From positions 2,907,081 to 2,971,080 of the forward strand of contig NC_009012.1 in assembly GCF_000015865.1 (NCBI RefSeq): DNA of 64,000 nt, read 5' to 3'. The notes below the pieces were generated by a model. That model saw only the letters and a list, made by a program, of their open reading frames with translations. It was not told the DNA's origin and ran no database searches. A program made the translations under genes and the position numbers. Positions 18,285 through 27,454 of the stretch are shown one piece after another; the stretch's first letter is position 1, and each line of letters opens with the position of its first letter. This stretch comes from Acetivibrio thermocellus ATCC 27405. GTDB lineage: Bacteria; Bacillota; Clostridia; Acetivibrionales; Acetivibrionaceae.

Positions 18285-20093
18285 CTATATAAGCGCTTCA
18301 AGTTCCCCAAGGATTTTTTCAAACACATCCAGGGCGTCCTGCACCGGTTTTGGCGTGGAAAGGTCGACTCCGGCAATTTTAAGAAGTTCCAGTGGATAAT
18401 CGGAGCTTCCGCTTTTTAAGAATTTGATGTATCTGTCCACTGCAGGCTGTCCTTCTTTTAGGATCATGTCCGATATGGCGATTGCGGATGAAAAGCCTGT
18501 GGCGTATTTGTAAACGTAGAAGCTGGTGTAAAAATGGGGAATTCTTGCCCATTCCATGGATATTTCCTCGTCCACATTTACCTCAGCTTCAAAATATTTT
18601 TTGTTAAGATCATAGTATATGTTGCTTAAGATATCCGCTGTCAAAGGTTCTCCGTTTTTATGTTTCATGTGTACTGTTTTTTCAAACTCGGCAAACATAA
18701 CCTGCCTGTAAACAGTGCCACGGAACTGTTCTAGATAATGATTCAGAAGATAGGCTTTTTCCGTTTTGTCTTTCGTTTTGTCAAGAAGGTAATTCATAAG
18801 CAGGGCTTCGTTCACTGTTGATGCCACTTCTGCAACAAAGATTTTATATTCCGAATAAACATAGGGTTGGGTTTTGTTGGTGTAATACGAATGGAGAGCA
18901 TGGCCCATTTCATGAGCTATGGTGAACACGTCATTTATTGTGCCCTGGTAGTTTAAGAGGACATATGGATGCGTTGTGTATGCTCCCCATGAATATGCGC
19001 CGCTGGTTTTGCCCTGGTTTTCGTACACATCTATCCAGCCGTTTGTAAAGCCTTCCTTAAGGTGCGAGATATATTCTTCCCCCAAAGGGCGAAGTCCTGC
19101 TTCCACCATCTTTAAAGCTTCCTCATAGGGAATGTTCTTTTTTGATTCCTCGACAATTGGAACATACAGGTCATACATATGAAGCTCGTCAAGCTTTAAA
19201 GCCTTTTTCCTGAGTTTCAGGTACCTGTGGAGAAGATGAAGGTTTTTATTTACCGTTTCAATTAAGTTGTCATACACGTCCACGCTTATGTTGTCAGCAT
19301 CTAAAGAAGCTTCAAGGGATGAATCGTATTTGGCGGCAGTTGCGTAAAATTTGGAGGCTTTGATACTTCCGACAAGTGAAGCCGCAATGGTATTTTTGAA
19401 TTTGGCATAAGTGCTGTAAAGTGCCTGGAATGCATCTTTGCGGACTCTCCTGTCTTTGCTTTCAAGAAATTTAATGTATCTGCCCTTGGTAAGTTCCACT
19501 TCTTCCCCGTCTTCATCTTTTATAAAGGGAAACTTAATGTCTGCATTGTTGAACATGGTAAAAATTTCCCTCGGAGATCCGGCCATTTCTGAGGCAAGGG
19601 CCAGCAATTCCTCTTCTTTTTCCGAAAGCACATGCTCTTTTTGACGCAAAATTTCGCGGAAAAACTGACGGTACAGCTGAAGGTCTTTGTTTTCTTCAAG
19701 ATATTTGTTTAATTTCTCCTCAGGGATGGTGAGTATTTCAGGCACAATAAAAGATGTGGCTGCGTAAGCTTCGGTCATAAGGGCGGATGCTCTGTCGGCC
19801 AGGCTCTGGTATGTGGAATTTGAGTTGTCTTCATCCTTTTTCATACGGGCGTACACAAAGACCCTGTCATTGGTGGACATCAGTTCATTGCTGAGTTTTA
19901 AGCATTCTAAGAGTGTGTTTGAATCTTTGCCCAATGTACCTTTGAATTTAACTATTTGGGATATATATTCTTTTACTTTGCTGAAATCTCTTTCCCAATC
20001 GTCAATACCGGCATATATATGTTCAAGCTTCCATTTGTATTTACTGTCTATTTCATCTCTTTTTGGAAGTGCATTTGTTTTTGATTCCGCCAT
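18285..20093 (-). CDS. pepF: Oligoendopeptidase F (M3 metallopeptidase)
   Basis: A 602-aa cytoplasmic zinc peptidase of the M3B family. The active-site motif is HEMGHALHSYY (HExxH), followed downstream by the glutamate ligand region FVAEVASTVNEALL. The N-terminal helical domain and the AHEMGHALHSYYTNKTQPYVYSEY context are typical. It cleaves short peptides, usually in peptide recycling. The length matches the family. It is preceded by GGAGG on the minus strand and follows the MazG-like gene after 52 bases. Confidence 0.95.
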   Translation of the reverse strand: MAESKTNALPKRDEIDSKYKWKLEHIYAGIDDWERDFSKVKEYISQIVKFKGTLGKDSNTLLECLKLSNELMSTNDRVFVYARMKKDEDNSNSTYQSLADRASALMTEAYAATSFIVPEILTIPEEKLNKYLEENKDLQLYRQFFREILRQKEHVLSEKEEELLALASEMAGSPREIFTMFNNADIKFPFIKDEDGEEVELTKGRYIKFLESKDRRVRKDAFQALYSTYAKFKNTIAASLVGSIKASKFYATAAKYDSSLEASLDADNISVDVYDNLIETVNKNLHLLHRYLKLRKKALKLDELHMYDLYVPIVEESKKNIPYEEALKMVEAGLRPLGEEYISHLKEGFTNGWIDVYENQGKTSGAYSWGAYTTHPYVLLNYQGTINDVFTIAHEMGHALHSYYTNKTQPYVYSEYKIFVAEVASTVNEALLMNYLLDKTKDKTEKAYLLNHYLEQFRGTVYRQVMFAEFEKTVHMKHKNGEPLTADILSNIYYDLNKKYFEAEVNVDEEISMEWARIPHFYTSFYVYKYATGFSSAIAISDMILKEGQPAVDRYIKFLKSGSSDYPLELLKIAGVDLSTPKPVQDALDVFEKILGELEALI

Positions 20094-20145
20094 GAAAAAA
20101 CTCCTCCTTTAAAATGATTTGTTTATATCAATGACAATAACAAGT

Positions 20146-20502
20146 TCATAGCTCGTTGTATTTGTTACTTTTGCCCCTGCACTTGCTTACCGGATACTTC
20201 AGTTCATTCTTTTTTACCTTGTCGAGAATTGCCCGGTTGAGATCAAGCCCGAGGTCATGGCTTAAGAGCAACAGGTATGATGCAATATCGGCAATTTCGT
20301 CTTTTACATCTTCAAATTTGGGTGAAGAAAGGTACTCATTTGATTCTTCATCGGTTTTCCATTGAAAATGTTCCATAAGTTCTGCCGCTTCTATTGCAAT
20401 TGAAACGGCCAGATTCTTTGGAGTGTGAAACTTGCTCCAGTCGCGGTCGTTTCTGAATTTTAACAGTGCATTCAGAGCGGTGTCAAGATTTAAACTGCCC
20501 AT
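20146..20502 (-). CDS. MazG-like nucleotide pyrophosphohydrolase
   Basis: A 118-aa all-alpha NTP pyrophosphohydrolase. The metal-binding pattern EAAELMEHFQW plus KDEIADIASYLLLL (ExxE...ExxD) is visible, and the start FRNDRDWSKFHTPKNLAVSI is typical of the short MazG-like family. Such enzymes hydrolyse non-standard dNTPs to monophosphates (house-cleaning). It is upstream of pepF on the same strand. Confidence 0.87.
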   Translation of the reverse strand: MGSLNLDTALNALLKFRNDRDWSKFHTPKNLAVSIAIEAAELMEHFQWKTDEESNEYLSSPKFEDVKDEIADIASYLLLLSHDLGLDLNRAILDKVKKNELKYPVSKCRGKSNKYNEL

Positions 20503-20712
20503 TATACAAAAGTCCTCCTTGTAAGAAAAGGAATAAGAGATGTATATTTTTTACTTTAGGTTACTATACCATTATAACCCAACGGATTGCATTTTCCAAG
20601 GTTAATATTCACGAAAAAGGAGGGTTTTATTACAAAAAAATGCGCCTTTCCAGGGAAGAAAGGTGCAATAAATGGGTTTAGTTATTTATAAATAGGAGAG
20701 TGTATGAAAGTA

Positions 20713-23700
20713 TTAAAGTTTGTTTAAAGCTTTGTACAATATTACTGCCGCCTCCGCTCTTGTGGCGTAGTCTTTAGGGGACAACTGTGAGCTGCTTTTG
20801 CCGGTTATAATGCCTTCTCCGTTTAGTATGGCCATGCTCTGCAGAGCATATATGGAAATAAGATTTTTATCTGAATATTTGTCTAAAACTGAATCACTGT
20901 GATTTGGCAGTGGCTTTCCTATGATTTTAAAAGTTTTTGCCAGAATTACTGCCATGTCTTCCCTTTTTATAGGATCATCGGGATAAAAGTAGTTGTTGCC
21001 CGTTCCTGAAACAATGCCCATGTTTTTGGCAATCATGACATTTCTGTAATACCAATGATTGGGCTTTACATCGGCAAAAGTACCTGTCGGGGTCTTGCTA
21101 AGCTGGAATGCATTTACTATAAGTGTTATAAATTCTGCCCGGGTTATTCGGTCATTGGGTGCGAATATTCCCTGCTCTTCCGATTTTCCGTGTATAATGC
21201 CTCTTGCCGCCAGACTTTCTATGGCTTCTTTTGCCCAGGGAACGGAGTTTAAATCGTTAAAGGTTTTGGAAAGGGCGGTTTTGGCCATTCCGATATTGGT
21301 ATAATTGGTGTATGTGTTTTTATAATAACCTTTGACTCTATAGTAATATGTGGTATTGGCATAAAGCTGATTATCTGTAAATTTGGTGATATTTTTGGCT
21401 ACTTTTGCAATTTCAGTGAAATCTCCATTGTTTGATTTTCTTTCAATGACAAAGCCTTCTTCATCATCGGAATTGTCCTTCCATTCCAGAACAATTTGAT
21501 TTGGAGAAACAGCTCTTACCACAAGGTTCGACGGCGCGGCCAAAGATTTCATAAGCACCTGAATTTCCTCGCTGTACACCTCAAAACGGTAAGCCGACTT
21601 TTCCGCGACCACTCTGAAATGGTAAAGAGTGTCCGGTTTTAATTCTTTGATTGTATAGCTGGTGGTGTTTTTGGAAAGTGAGACGACCTTTTTCCAGTTT
21701 TCGCTGTTTCCTTCTTTCATTTCCACCCTGAAGCCGGACTCATCCTCGGTCATGTCGGTCCAGCTTAGGATTATCTCGGTATTTGATACAATGGTTGCAG
21801 AGAGGTTTTCCGGCGGTTTAAAGCTTATGGCGTCGACCGAAGATTCATTTGAATACTCCGACGAGTTGTAAGCGTTGACGGCTTTGATTCTGTAAGTATA
21901 ATCAGTTTCAGGGTCTGTGTCGTAATCATACCATACGGTTTTATCCGCATCCTGTCTTCCGATTTCTATGAATTTTCCGTTCCCTGTTTTGCGTTCTATT
22001 ATAATTTCCTCATCATCCCAGGGCTCATACTTCCAGGAAAGTTTTACAAACCCGGAAACAGTCCAGGCGGATGTTAACTTCTCCGGAGTTTCAAAATAAG
22101 TATATACACCGGTGTCGTCAGCTTTTTCAGGATAAGGCCTGGAGTAAACCCTGCTGGCAAGATTTGTCCTTACTCTGTAAAAATACCGGGTGTTGGGAAG
22201 AAGGTCCGTATCTCTGTAACTTGTATAGCCTGCCGGCAGTGTGGTTACCATTTCCCAGGTACTGCCGTCGCCTGTTTTTCTTTCAATAATGGTACTGTAA
22301 CTTGCGGAGCCTGCATATGTCCAGCCAAGCTCAATCTCATTTGCAGACAACGGTGTAACTGTCAGCGACGAAGGAGGTCCTTTCAAGATTGATGTTGTGC
22401 AGGAAACTTCATTGCTGTAAGATGAAGCATCTCCTATTGAGTTGAAAGACATGACTCTGTAAGTATAAGTGGACTGAGGGTTTACGTTGTTGTCTACATA
22501 AGAAGTGGTATTTGCAGGCAAAGTTGCAATGGGAACAAAGGTGCCTGTATCAACTTTTCTTTCAATTCTGAAGCCTGATTCATTGCTGGAAGAATCTTTC
22601 CAGTTCAGGGTTATTTTTGTGGGAGATGTAATCTCCAGCATTAAGTTTGATGCTGCAGACGGCTTACCTGTGTATATGGAATACACAGGAGATGAAGCAG
22701 AGTTGCCGTTTTCATCATATGCTGTTATCCGGTAGTAGTAATATTTGTTTGGAAGAATTCCCTCTGTGTCGGAATAAGATGTTATATTGCTGTCAAGGAC
22801 GGCTAATGTGTAATAGCTTCCCGAATCAATTCTTTTCTCTATTTTAAGGGTAAAGTTGCCTTTTGAAGGAAGGCTCCAGCTTATGTCGATTCTTCCGGAA
22901 TCTACGGGGACGCATTGAATGTTTGTAGGAGCCAAAAGCCTTGCCACGGGATTTGATATGTTACTGTAACCTTTATATTTTCCATTGTCGATGCTGAGCC
23001 TGTATCTATACGTTCCATCGCTGCTGATGCTGTCAGTGGTACTGGTACTGTTTTTCGCAAGACTCGTTTTTATTATTTCCCATGAGCCCCATTTCTTTTT
23101 ATCTTCCAGGTATTTGGCTCTTTCAAGTCTGAATTCGTGAATGTGGTCGTGCGGCTGCCACGAAATTGTTACTGTGCTGTTTTTTATTGAAGCTTCTATC
23201 ACCGGCGGAACTATCGGTATTATTGAAACAGGATCGGAAGATGGGGATGAGTGCCCATTTCCGTCTATTGACATAATTGTATATTGCGCCTCGACGCCGT
23301 AAGTCAGGTTTGGATCAACGAAAGTTACAGAGGTGTTTTTGCCGGAAACTTCGGCAATTTGTCCTTCACCGGATTTGTTTACTATTGTACCGTTTACGGC
23401 AAGGGAGTTGTTTGTCCATGTCAGCGTAATTTCGTTGGTATTAATGTCCAGACATGAAGAAACGATGGAAGGAGCTTTCATTTGCAGTGTGGAAACCGTG
23501 CTGCTTGCAGATTTAATGGACCTTCCGTTGGAATCCACAGCGGTTACTGTATAGCTGTAGGAGGTCTGAGGCACAAGTCCTGTGTCCTGAAAGCTCAGAT
23601 AGTTTCTCACAAGGTCAATGTCTATATTGGCGATATGCACGTCGTTTCTGACAATACTGTAATAGACCGCATTTGTTACCGAAGTCCAGTTAAGATTTAT

Positions 23701-23841
23701 TTGAGTGTCGGAGTTGAAATCCGCGGGAGCGGCGTGAAGAGTGAAATCAGCCAGTGCAGTGTTTCTAAGGCAAAAAGTTGTTATCAGAATGATAAGAATG
23801 AATACGGTCAATTTTTTGAAGTAATCTATGATTAATTTCAT
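20713..23841 (-). CDS. S-layer-anchored protein with nine FN3 and three SLH domains
   Basis: A 1042-aa secreted protein. A signal peptide at residues 1-32 (KKLTVFILIILITTFCL) is followed by nine fibronectin type III-like repeats of about 90 residues, each with the ...LxWTD...GFxIERK...TSYxD...YxYRVxA pattern. Three SLH domains follow (about residues 860-1042: FNDLNSVPWAKEAIESLAARGI, FADVKPNHWYYRNV, SDKNLISIYALQSM). SLH domains bind pyruvylated cell-wall polymers, so the protein is displayed on the surface. No catalytic domain is visible, so an adhesive or structural role is likely. Start at ATG 23841 after GGGAGG; a longer frame to 23913 lacks a ribosome site. Confidence 0.92.
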   Translation of the reverse strand: MKLIIDYFKKLTVFILIILITTFCLRNTALADFTLHAAPADFNSDTQINLNWTSVTNAVYYSIVRNDVHIANIDIDLVRNYLSFQDTGLVPQTSYSYTVTAVDSNGRSIKSASSTVSTLQMKAPSIVSSCLDINTNEITLTWTNNSLAVNGTIVNKSGEGQIAEVSGKNTSVTFVDPNLTYGVEAQYTIMSIDGNGHSSPSSDPVSIIPIVPPVIEASIKNSTVTISWQPHDHIHEFRLERAKYLEDKKKWGSWEIIKTSLAKNSTSTTDSISSDGTYRYRLSIDNGKYKGYSNISNPVARLLAPTNIQCVPVDSGRIDISWSLPSKGNFTLKIEKRIDSGSYYTLAVLDSNITSYSDTEGILPNKYYYYRITAYDENGNSASSPVYSIYTGKPSAASNLMLEITSPTKITLNWKDSSSNESGFRIERKVDTGTFVPIATLPANTTSYVDNNVNPQSTYTYRVMSFNSIGDASSYSNEVSCTTSILKGPPSSLTVTPLSANEIELGWTYAGSASYSTIIERKTGDGSTWEMVTTLPAGYTSYRDTDLLPNTRYFYRVRTNLASRVYSRPYPEKADDTGVYTYFETPEKLTSAWTVSGFVKLSWKYEPWDDEEIIIERKTGNGKFIEIGRQDADKTVWYDYDTDPETDYTYRIKAVNAYNSSEYSNESSVDAISFKPPENLSATIVSNTEIILSWTDMTEDESGFRVEMKEGNSENWKKVVSLSKNTTSYTIKELKPDTLYHFRVVAEKSAYRFEVYSEEIQVLMKSLAAPSNLVVRAVSPNQIVLEWKDNSDDEEGFVIERKSNNGDFTEIAKVAKNITKFTDNQLYANTTYYYRVKGYYKNTYTNYTNIGMAKTALSKTFNDLNSVPWAKEAIESLAARGIIHGKSEEQGIFAPNDRITRAEFITLIVNAFQLSKTPTGTFADVKPNHWYYRNVMIAKNMGIVSGTGNNYFYPDDPIKREDMAVILAKTFKIIGKPLPNHSDSVLDKYSDKNLISIYALQSMAILNGEGIITGKSSSQLSPKDYATRAEAAVILYKALNKL

Positions 23842-23967
23842 GGTTACCCTCCCTTGCAAGATGAAAGAAAATAAATGTGCTGTTAAACTTTCTATCGAAT
23901 AATTTTGAAACAAAGTTAAGAGTTTTTGAGGTGGTTATATTTAAATTAATTTTGGGAAAAAATACTC

Positions 23968-23996
23968 TTGAAATATTTGTGCTTTTTTAGTATACT
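23968..23996 (+). promoter_or_regulatory. Promoter of tRNA-Arg
   Basis: TTGAAA at 23968, a 17-base spacer and TATACT at 23991 lie 38 bases before the tRNA. This is chromosomal sequence, so the tRNA stays expressed after prophage insertion. Confidence 0.65.
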
Positions 23997-24033
23997 ATTA
24001 ATCGTTGATTTTGAATAATAGAATACCTTATAT

Positions 24034-24110
24034 GTGCCCATAGCTCAGCAGGATAGAGCGTCGGTTTCCTAAACCGCAGGTCAGGGGTTCGAATCCCTTT
24101 GGGCACACCA
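24034..24110 (+). tRNA. tRNA-Arg (anticodon CCT), prophage attachment gene
   Basis: A 77-base cloverleaf with encoded CCA: acceptor GTGCCCA/TGGGCAC, D stem GCTC/GAGC, anticodon loop TTCCTAA (anticodon CCT, reads AGG), T arm AGGGGTTCGAATCCCTT. The first anticodon-stem pair is a T/C mismatch. The 3' part from 24063 is duplicated at 61238, so the 3' half here is prophage-borne and restores a full tRNA. Confidence 0.95.
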
Positions 24111-24116
24111 GAAAAG
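24063..24116. repeat. attL (54-bp direct repeat with attR)
   Basis: Runs from the anticodon stem of tRNA-Arg through CCA and six bases beyond. It is identical to 61238-61291; the bases outside differ at both ends. It marks the left prophage junction. Confidence 0.93.
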
Positions 24117-24152
24117 GCCGGAAAATCAAGCTTTCCGGCCTTTGATATTTTG
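24113..24152 (+). terminator. Prophage-borne terminator for tRNA-Arg
   Basis: A 12-bp perfect stem AAAGGCCGGAAA / TTTCCGGCCTTT with a 7-base loop is followed by GATATTTT. It overlaps the last bases of attL, so it comes with the prophage and replaces the chromosomal terminator now found at attR (61285). Confidence 0.8.
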
Positions 24153-24202
24153 ACTGCGGTTTTAGAAATGGTGCCTTTGCAAACATTTTGCAAACATGAG
24201 AA

Positions 24203-25315
24203 CTATTTTGCAAACAACTCCTCTATTTTGGACACAGCTTCTTTTTGAATATTAGGTAACACATGGCTGTAAGTATCAAGGGTAACGGAAATTTGGCTGT
24301 GGCCAAGACGTTCGCTTACTATCTTTGGATTTATGCCTTGCTGTAAAAGCATAGTGGCGTGGGTGTGCCTCAGGTCGTGGAAACGTATTTTGGGGTAACC
24401 TAGCAGCTTGATCAGTTTTGTAAATTTCTGACCTAGGTAATGGGGGTCATACGGTCTTCCGTCGTCCCAAGCGCATACAAAGTCTTGGTCATTATAGGCA
24501 GAACCCATTAATAGCTTAGTTTTATTCTGCTTTCTTTTGTGTTCTTTTAAAGCTTGGACGGTGTAATCCATTAAAGCTATAGTACGCATTGATTTAGCTG
24601 TTTTTGGTTCTTTAAGCGTAAGTACGCCGTTTATGCGCTGTAGGGCATATTTGACCATTAAAAAGCCCCGTGGAAGGTCAATGTTCTCCCATTTTAAGCC
24701 GCATATCTCACCTGCCCTCATGCCGGTTTGCAGTGCTAACAATACTGGTATATAAATCGGTGTCTCGGCAATGTCATCTAAAAATTTTTTGGCTGTTTCG
24801 ACGTCCCATACTCGCATTTCTACTTTATCAGGACGGGGTGGCGTAACGGCATCGGTGGGGTTTGATATTATAATCTGCCAGTTTACCGCATGTTTCAACG
24901 CCAGGTGCAGCATGCGGTGTATTTTTAAGACGGTGCTTTTACTTAAGTTTTTCTCCAGCAGGGATGAGTAAAAGCTTTGAATATGGGCTGGCTTTAGCTT
25001 CGGCATCATGATGCCGCCTATATGAGTTTTTATATGGGCGGCAAATTCGGTATAACGCCTATAAGTGCTCGGTGCTACATTGTTTTTGGGGTAAGTATCC
25101 AGCCAGTAATTGAGGTATTCGGCTACAGTCATGTTTGCTGGTTCAAAATATTCACCCTTCTCTATTTTTGCGATTATGTCGGCCAGGGCCTTTTCGGCTT
25201 CCTTTTTTGTTTTGTAGCCGCTAAACCACTTTTGTTTGCGTTTGCCGTTTTCGTCACGGCCGATGTCAACTACTATGCTGTAGGTGGAACCTCTTTTGCG
25301 TATATGGCCGCGCAT
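24203..25315 (-). CDS. Phage tyrosine integrase
   Basis: A 370-aa tyrosine recombinase. It has an N-terminal Arm-type DNA-binding region ([35 protein letters not shown]), a SAM-like core-binding domain (about residues 60-150) and a catalytic domain with R ([15 protein letters not shown]), [14 protein letters not shown] and the tyrosine in LDTYSHV. It catalyses integration and excision at the tRNA-Arg att site 90 bases away. It reads toward attL, the usual arrangement. Confidence 0.95.
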   Translation of the reverse strand: MRGHIRKRGSTYSIVVDIGRDENGKRKQKWFSGYKTKKEAEKALADIIAKIEKGEYFEPANMTVAEYLNYWLDTYPKNNVAPSTYRRYTEFAAHIKTHIGGIMMPKLKPAHIQSFYSSLLEKNLSKSTVLKIHRMLHLALKHAVNWQIIISNPTDAVTPPRPDKVEMRVWDVETAKKFLDDIAETPIYIPVLLALQTGMRAGEICGLKWENIDLPRGFLMVKYALQRINGVLTLKEPKTAKSMRTIALMDYTVQALKEHKRKQNKTKLLMGSAYNDQDFVCAWDDGRPYDPHYLGQKFTKLIKLLGYPKIRFHDLRHTHATMLLQQGINPKIVSERLGHSQISVTLDTYSHVLPNIQKEAVSKIEELFAK

Positions 25316-25372
25316 AGGCTATCCCTCCTTTTAAGGCATATAACTTTAAAAGACCACCGCCTTGCCAAATTT

Positions 25373-25795
25373 TTACAACGAATGTTTTCTTATTGCTTCG
25401 ACAATAGCGTCTGTATTCCAGCCTACTATTTCAATAGCTACGTCAGATACTGCTTTTGGTATTCTTTCTTGTCCCCATGGTTTTATTCCTATTATAGGTT
25501 TACCATAATCCACAGATATATCTATTTCTTTTTGAATCCAGAAACTGTAAGCTGCATACATTCCTGACAAAATAAGCACACAATTTACAGGACGAATTTG
25601 TCCTTTTAGCTCTTCAATTAATGTTTTCTGATCGACTGGGTCGTCTGGATCAATTACTGGGTCATGCTGTGGGACAGAGTAATTTCTCCATTTAAAATTT
25701 GGAGCTTTATTTAGTAGGTCTACTAAACGGTAATAATCATCATTGTATTTCCATGCATGGCTAATGAACAAATCATATATTTTTAGGTTGGGCAT
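25373..25795 (-). CDS. TIR-domain protein of the ThsB/MTH538 (DUF1863) type
   Basis: A 140-aa single-domain protein. DLFISHAWKYNDDYYRLVDLLNK (residues 8-30), FKWRNYSVPQHDP (34-46), CVLILSGMYAAYSFWIQKEIDIS (72-94, with Glu90 at the place of the conserved TIR glutamate) and KPIIGIKPWGQ are the marks of the TIR-like family that includes ThsB of the Thoeris anti-phage system. ThsB proteins sense infection and make an NAD-derived signal that activates an effector. Here the nearest possible effector is the SLATT membrane protein encoded upstream on the same strand. It has its own ribosome site (AAGGGGAG). The defence role is inferred. Confidence 0.82.
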   Translation of the reverse strand: MPNLKIYDLFISHAWKYNDDYYRLVDLLNKAPNFKWRNYSVPQHDPVIDPDDPVDQKTLIEELKGQIRPVNCVLILSGMYAAYSFWIQKEIDISVDYGKPIIGIKPWGQERIPKAVSDVAIEIVGWNTDAIVEAIRKHSL

Positions 25796-25873
25796 TGTTT
25801 ACACACTCCCCTTCATTTGTGATATAATCATATTAGAATCATAAATTTTAGAATAAGGCAGGGCGGTGGTCCC

Positions 25874-26080
25874 ATGCAGAATATAAGAAAGAGAAAGTTT
25901 CGGAAAAAGCCCATTATCATTGAAGCCTACCAGACTGACAAGGAAATCATTATAAACACGATGGAAGGTCCTCTTAAGGCTTCGCCGGGCGATTGGATAA
26001 TTACCGGGGTAAACGGCGAACAATACCCATGCAAGCCGGATATTTTTAAAAAAACTTATGAACCAATTGAGGATGAGTGA
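25874..26080 (+). CDS. Small phage protein (68 aa, [21 protein letters not shown] motif)
   Basis: A 68-aa basic protein. The segment [18 protein letters not shown] is one I know from many small phage and prophage proteins of unknown role. It is on the plus strand between the two minus-strand genes for TIR and SLATT proteins. Its 3' end overlaps the SLATT gene's 3' end by 25 bases (convergent), so antisense interference is possible. Its own start lies 78 bases from the TIR start, divergent. Confidence 0.7.
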   Translation: MQNIRKRKFRKKPIIIEAYQTDKEIIINTMEGPLKASPGDWIITGVNGEQYPCKPDIFKKTYEPIEDE

Positions 26081-26520
26081 TTTGTGTTTCTCACGTTATG
26101 GAGAGGGTTTGTTTGCCTTTGACTCCAGTCAATGTGTTCGGTTGACATTATGCGTTCGCATTGTTCAACGAGCAACTTAAACGGATCATCTGTTTTGGAA
26201 TATATGCCAGCTTTAGTAAAGTATAAAAATTTTTCTTGCTTTAGTGCTTCGCATGTATTCCTATATTTAATCCAGTTTTCTTGGAATTTGCAGATGCCGT
26301 GTACAGCTGCAATGATTGATATAACTGCGCTTAATATTGCTATAAGCAGTTTTAGATAAAGAGGTCCTTCCATGAGTGAAATCATAACAGTAATAGATGC
26401 AGACAGGACTATTTCTGCTATTCTTAGTCCTTTGTATATGTATTGATTTTTAGTGCTTTTTTCATCATACCACATTATCTGGTCATCTAGCCTTTGAGAA
26501 AGGTATTCTTCTTCTTTCAT
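26056..26520 (-). CDS. SLATT/DUF4231 two-helix membrane protein
   Basis: A 154-aa protein with an N-terminal soluble helix ([22 protein letters not shown]), two membrane helices (about residues 34-50 and 54-75), then [30 protein letters not shown] and a final helix ([16 protein letters not shown]). This is the DUF4231 branch of the SLATT superfamily, predicted by others to form pores as effectors in nucleotide-signalling conflict systems. It lies between the ImmA-like gene and the TIR gene on the same strand, so it is probably transcribed in the lysogen. Confidence 0.82.
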   Translation of the reverse strand: MKEEEYLSQRLDDQIMWYDEKSTKNQYIYKGLRIAEIVLSASITVMISLMEGPLYLKLLIAILSAVISIIAAVHGICKFQENWIKYRNTCEALKQEKFLYFTKAGIYSKTDDPFKLLVEQCERIMSTEHIDWSQRQTNPLHNVRNTNHSSSIGS

Positions 26521-26549
26521 AAAGATATCCCACCTCTTTTCTTGTCGAT

Positions 26550-26990
26550 TTATTTCATATGCAAGATTTTATACTCCACCAATTCCTCATTAACCCCTAG
26601 TGTGCTGGCGATATAACTTATCGGTTGGTAGCGCATTTCCTTAATGTCGTAATCATCGATAAGTAGCTCTGCTGCAAACTTGTTGGCCTCACATTCATAC
26701 GGCCCAATAGGGAACAAGGTATATTCTCTGATAAAATATATTGGCTCTGATGAGTGCAGGATGGCATGTCCAAGTTCATGGGCCAATACGATACGCTGGC
26801 TGTATTCATCCAATGTACTGTTAACGACTATAAATTTATTTCGCAGCGTTTTTATGTAGTATCCTTTTGTATGATGTGAGTATTCCTTATGTACGACGTG
26901 TATGTTGAGGTATTTTGCAAGCCTTAAGGGGTCTCTAGTTTCATATTTCTGGACGAGGTGCTTTACACGGGCGTGAATATTCTTTTTCAC
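26550..26990 (-). CDS. ImmA/IrrE-type metallopeptidase
   Basis: A 146-aa zinc protease of the ImmA/IrrE family. HELGHAILH is at residues 71-79, with downstream ECEANKFAAELLID as the third-ligand helix. ImmA-type proteins cleave the neighbouring phage or ICE repressor upon DNA damage. The repressor gene lies 15 bases upstream on the same strand. The GTG start follows AGGAGG. Confidence 0.9.
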   Translation of the reverse strand: MKKNIHARVKHLVQKYETRDPLRLAKYLNIHVVHKEYSHHTKGYYIKTLRNKFIVVNSTLDEYSQRIVLAHELGHAILHSSEPIYFIREYTLFPIGPYECEANKFAAELLIDDYDIKEMRYQPISYIASTLGVNEELVEYKILHMK

Positions 26991-27005
26991 TCCGGAAGCA
27001 CCTCC

Positions 27006-27434
27006 TTATTGGTCGGTTTTTGCCTTTTTTCTGCCGTATTTCTTCTTGTTCATCTCCTTTGCCTTCCAGAAGAGCTCGGATATATCTCGAAAGAGCTTTT
27101 CTTTGTCTTCTTCTGCGACCTCATCGTTCATGAAGAAGATGCCGGCCTGCTTGATGAAGTCTTCATACTGCATTAGGTCACGTTTGGTCACTTTATGTTT
27201 TTGGGTGTATTCTTCAGGGATGTAGGGGTTGCGGATGTCAGTGCGACCTAGAAGATAATCGACTGATACCGAATAAAATTCAGCTAATTTCTGTATTGTG
27301 ACAAAGTCAGGTTGGCTTTTGCCTGTTTCATATTTTGTATATGTGGTTCTATCTACGCCAATAGCATCGGCTACATCTTTTTGGCTTAAGTTTTTCTCTG
27401 TTCTTAACTGCCTGAGAATTTCATTAAAGGGCAT
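27006..27434 (-). CDS. Prophage repressor (XRE-family, CI-like)
   Basis: A 142-aa protein with an N-terminal XRE helix-turn-helix (NEILRQLRTEKNLSQKDVADAIGVDRTTYTKYETGKSQPD) and a charged C-terminal region without a peptidase domain, fitting regulation through a separate ImmA protease. The ATG at 27434 is chosen because GGAGGTG precedes it; the earlier ATG at 27449 lies at the predicted transcript start. It probably binds the three operators at 27460-27534. Confidence 0.9.
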   Translation of the reverse strand: MPFNEILRQLRTEKNLSQKDVADAIGVDRTTYTKYETGKSQPDFVTIQKLAEFYSVSVDYLLGRTDIRNPYIPEEYTQKHKVTKRDLMQYEDFIKQAGIFFMNDEVAEEDKEKLFRDISELFWKAKEMNKKKYGRKKAKTDQ

Positions 27435-27454
27435 GTTATTCACCTCCATATTTT

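Noticed and set aside
23987-24213. Minus-strand frames reading [25 protein letters not shown]
   Set aside because: This is the antisense translation of the tRNA-Arg gene, a familiar false protein. No independent evidence of coding.
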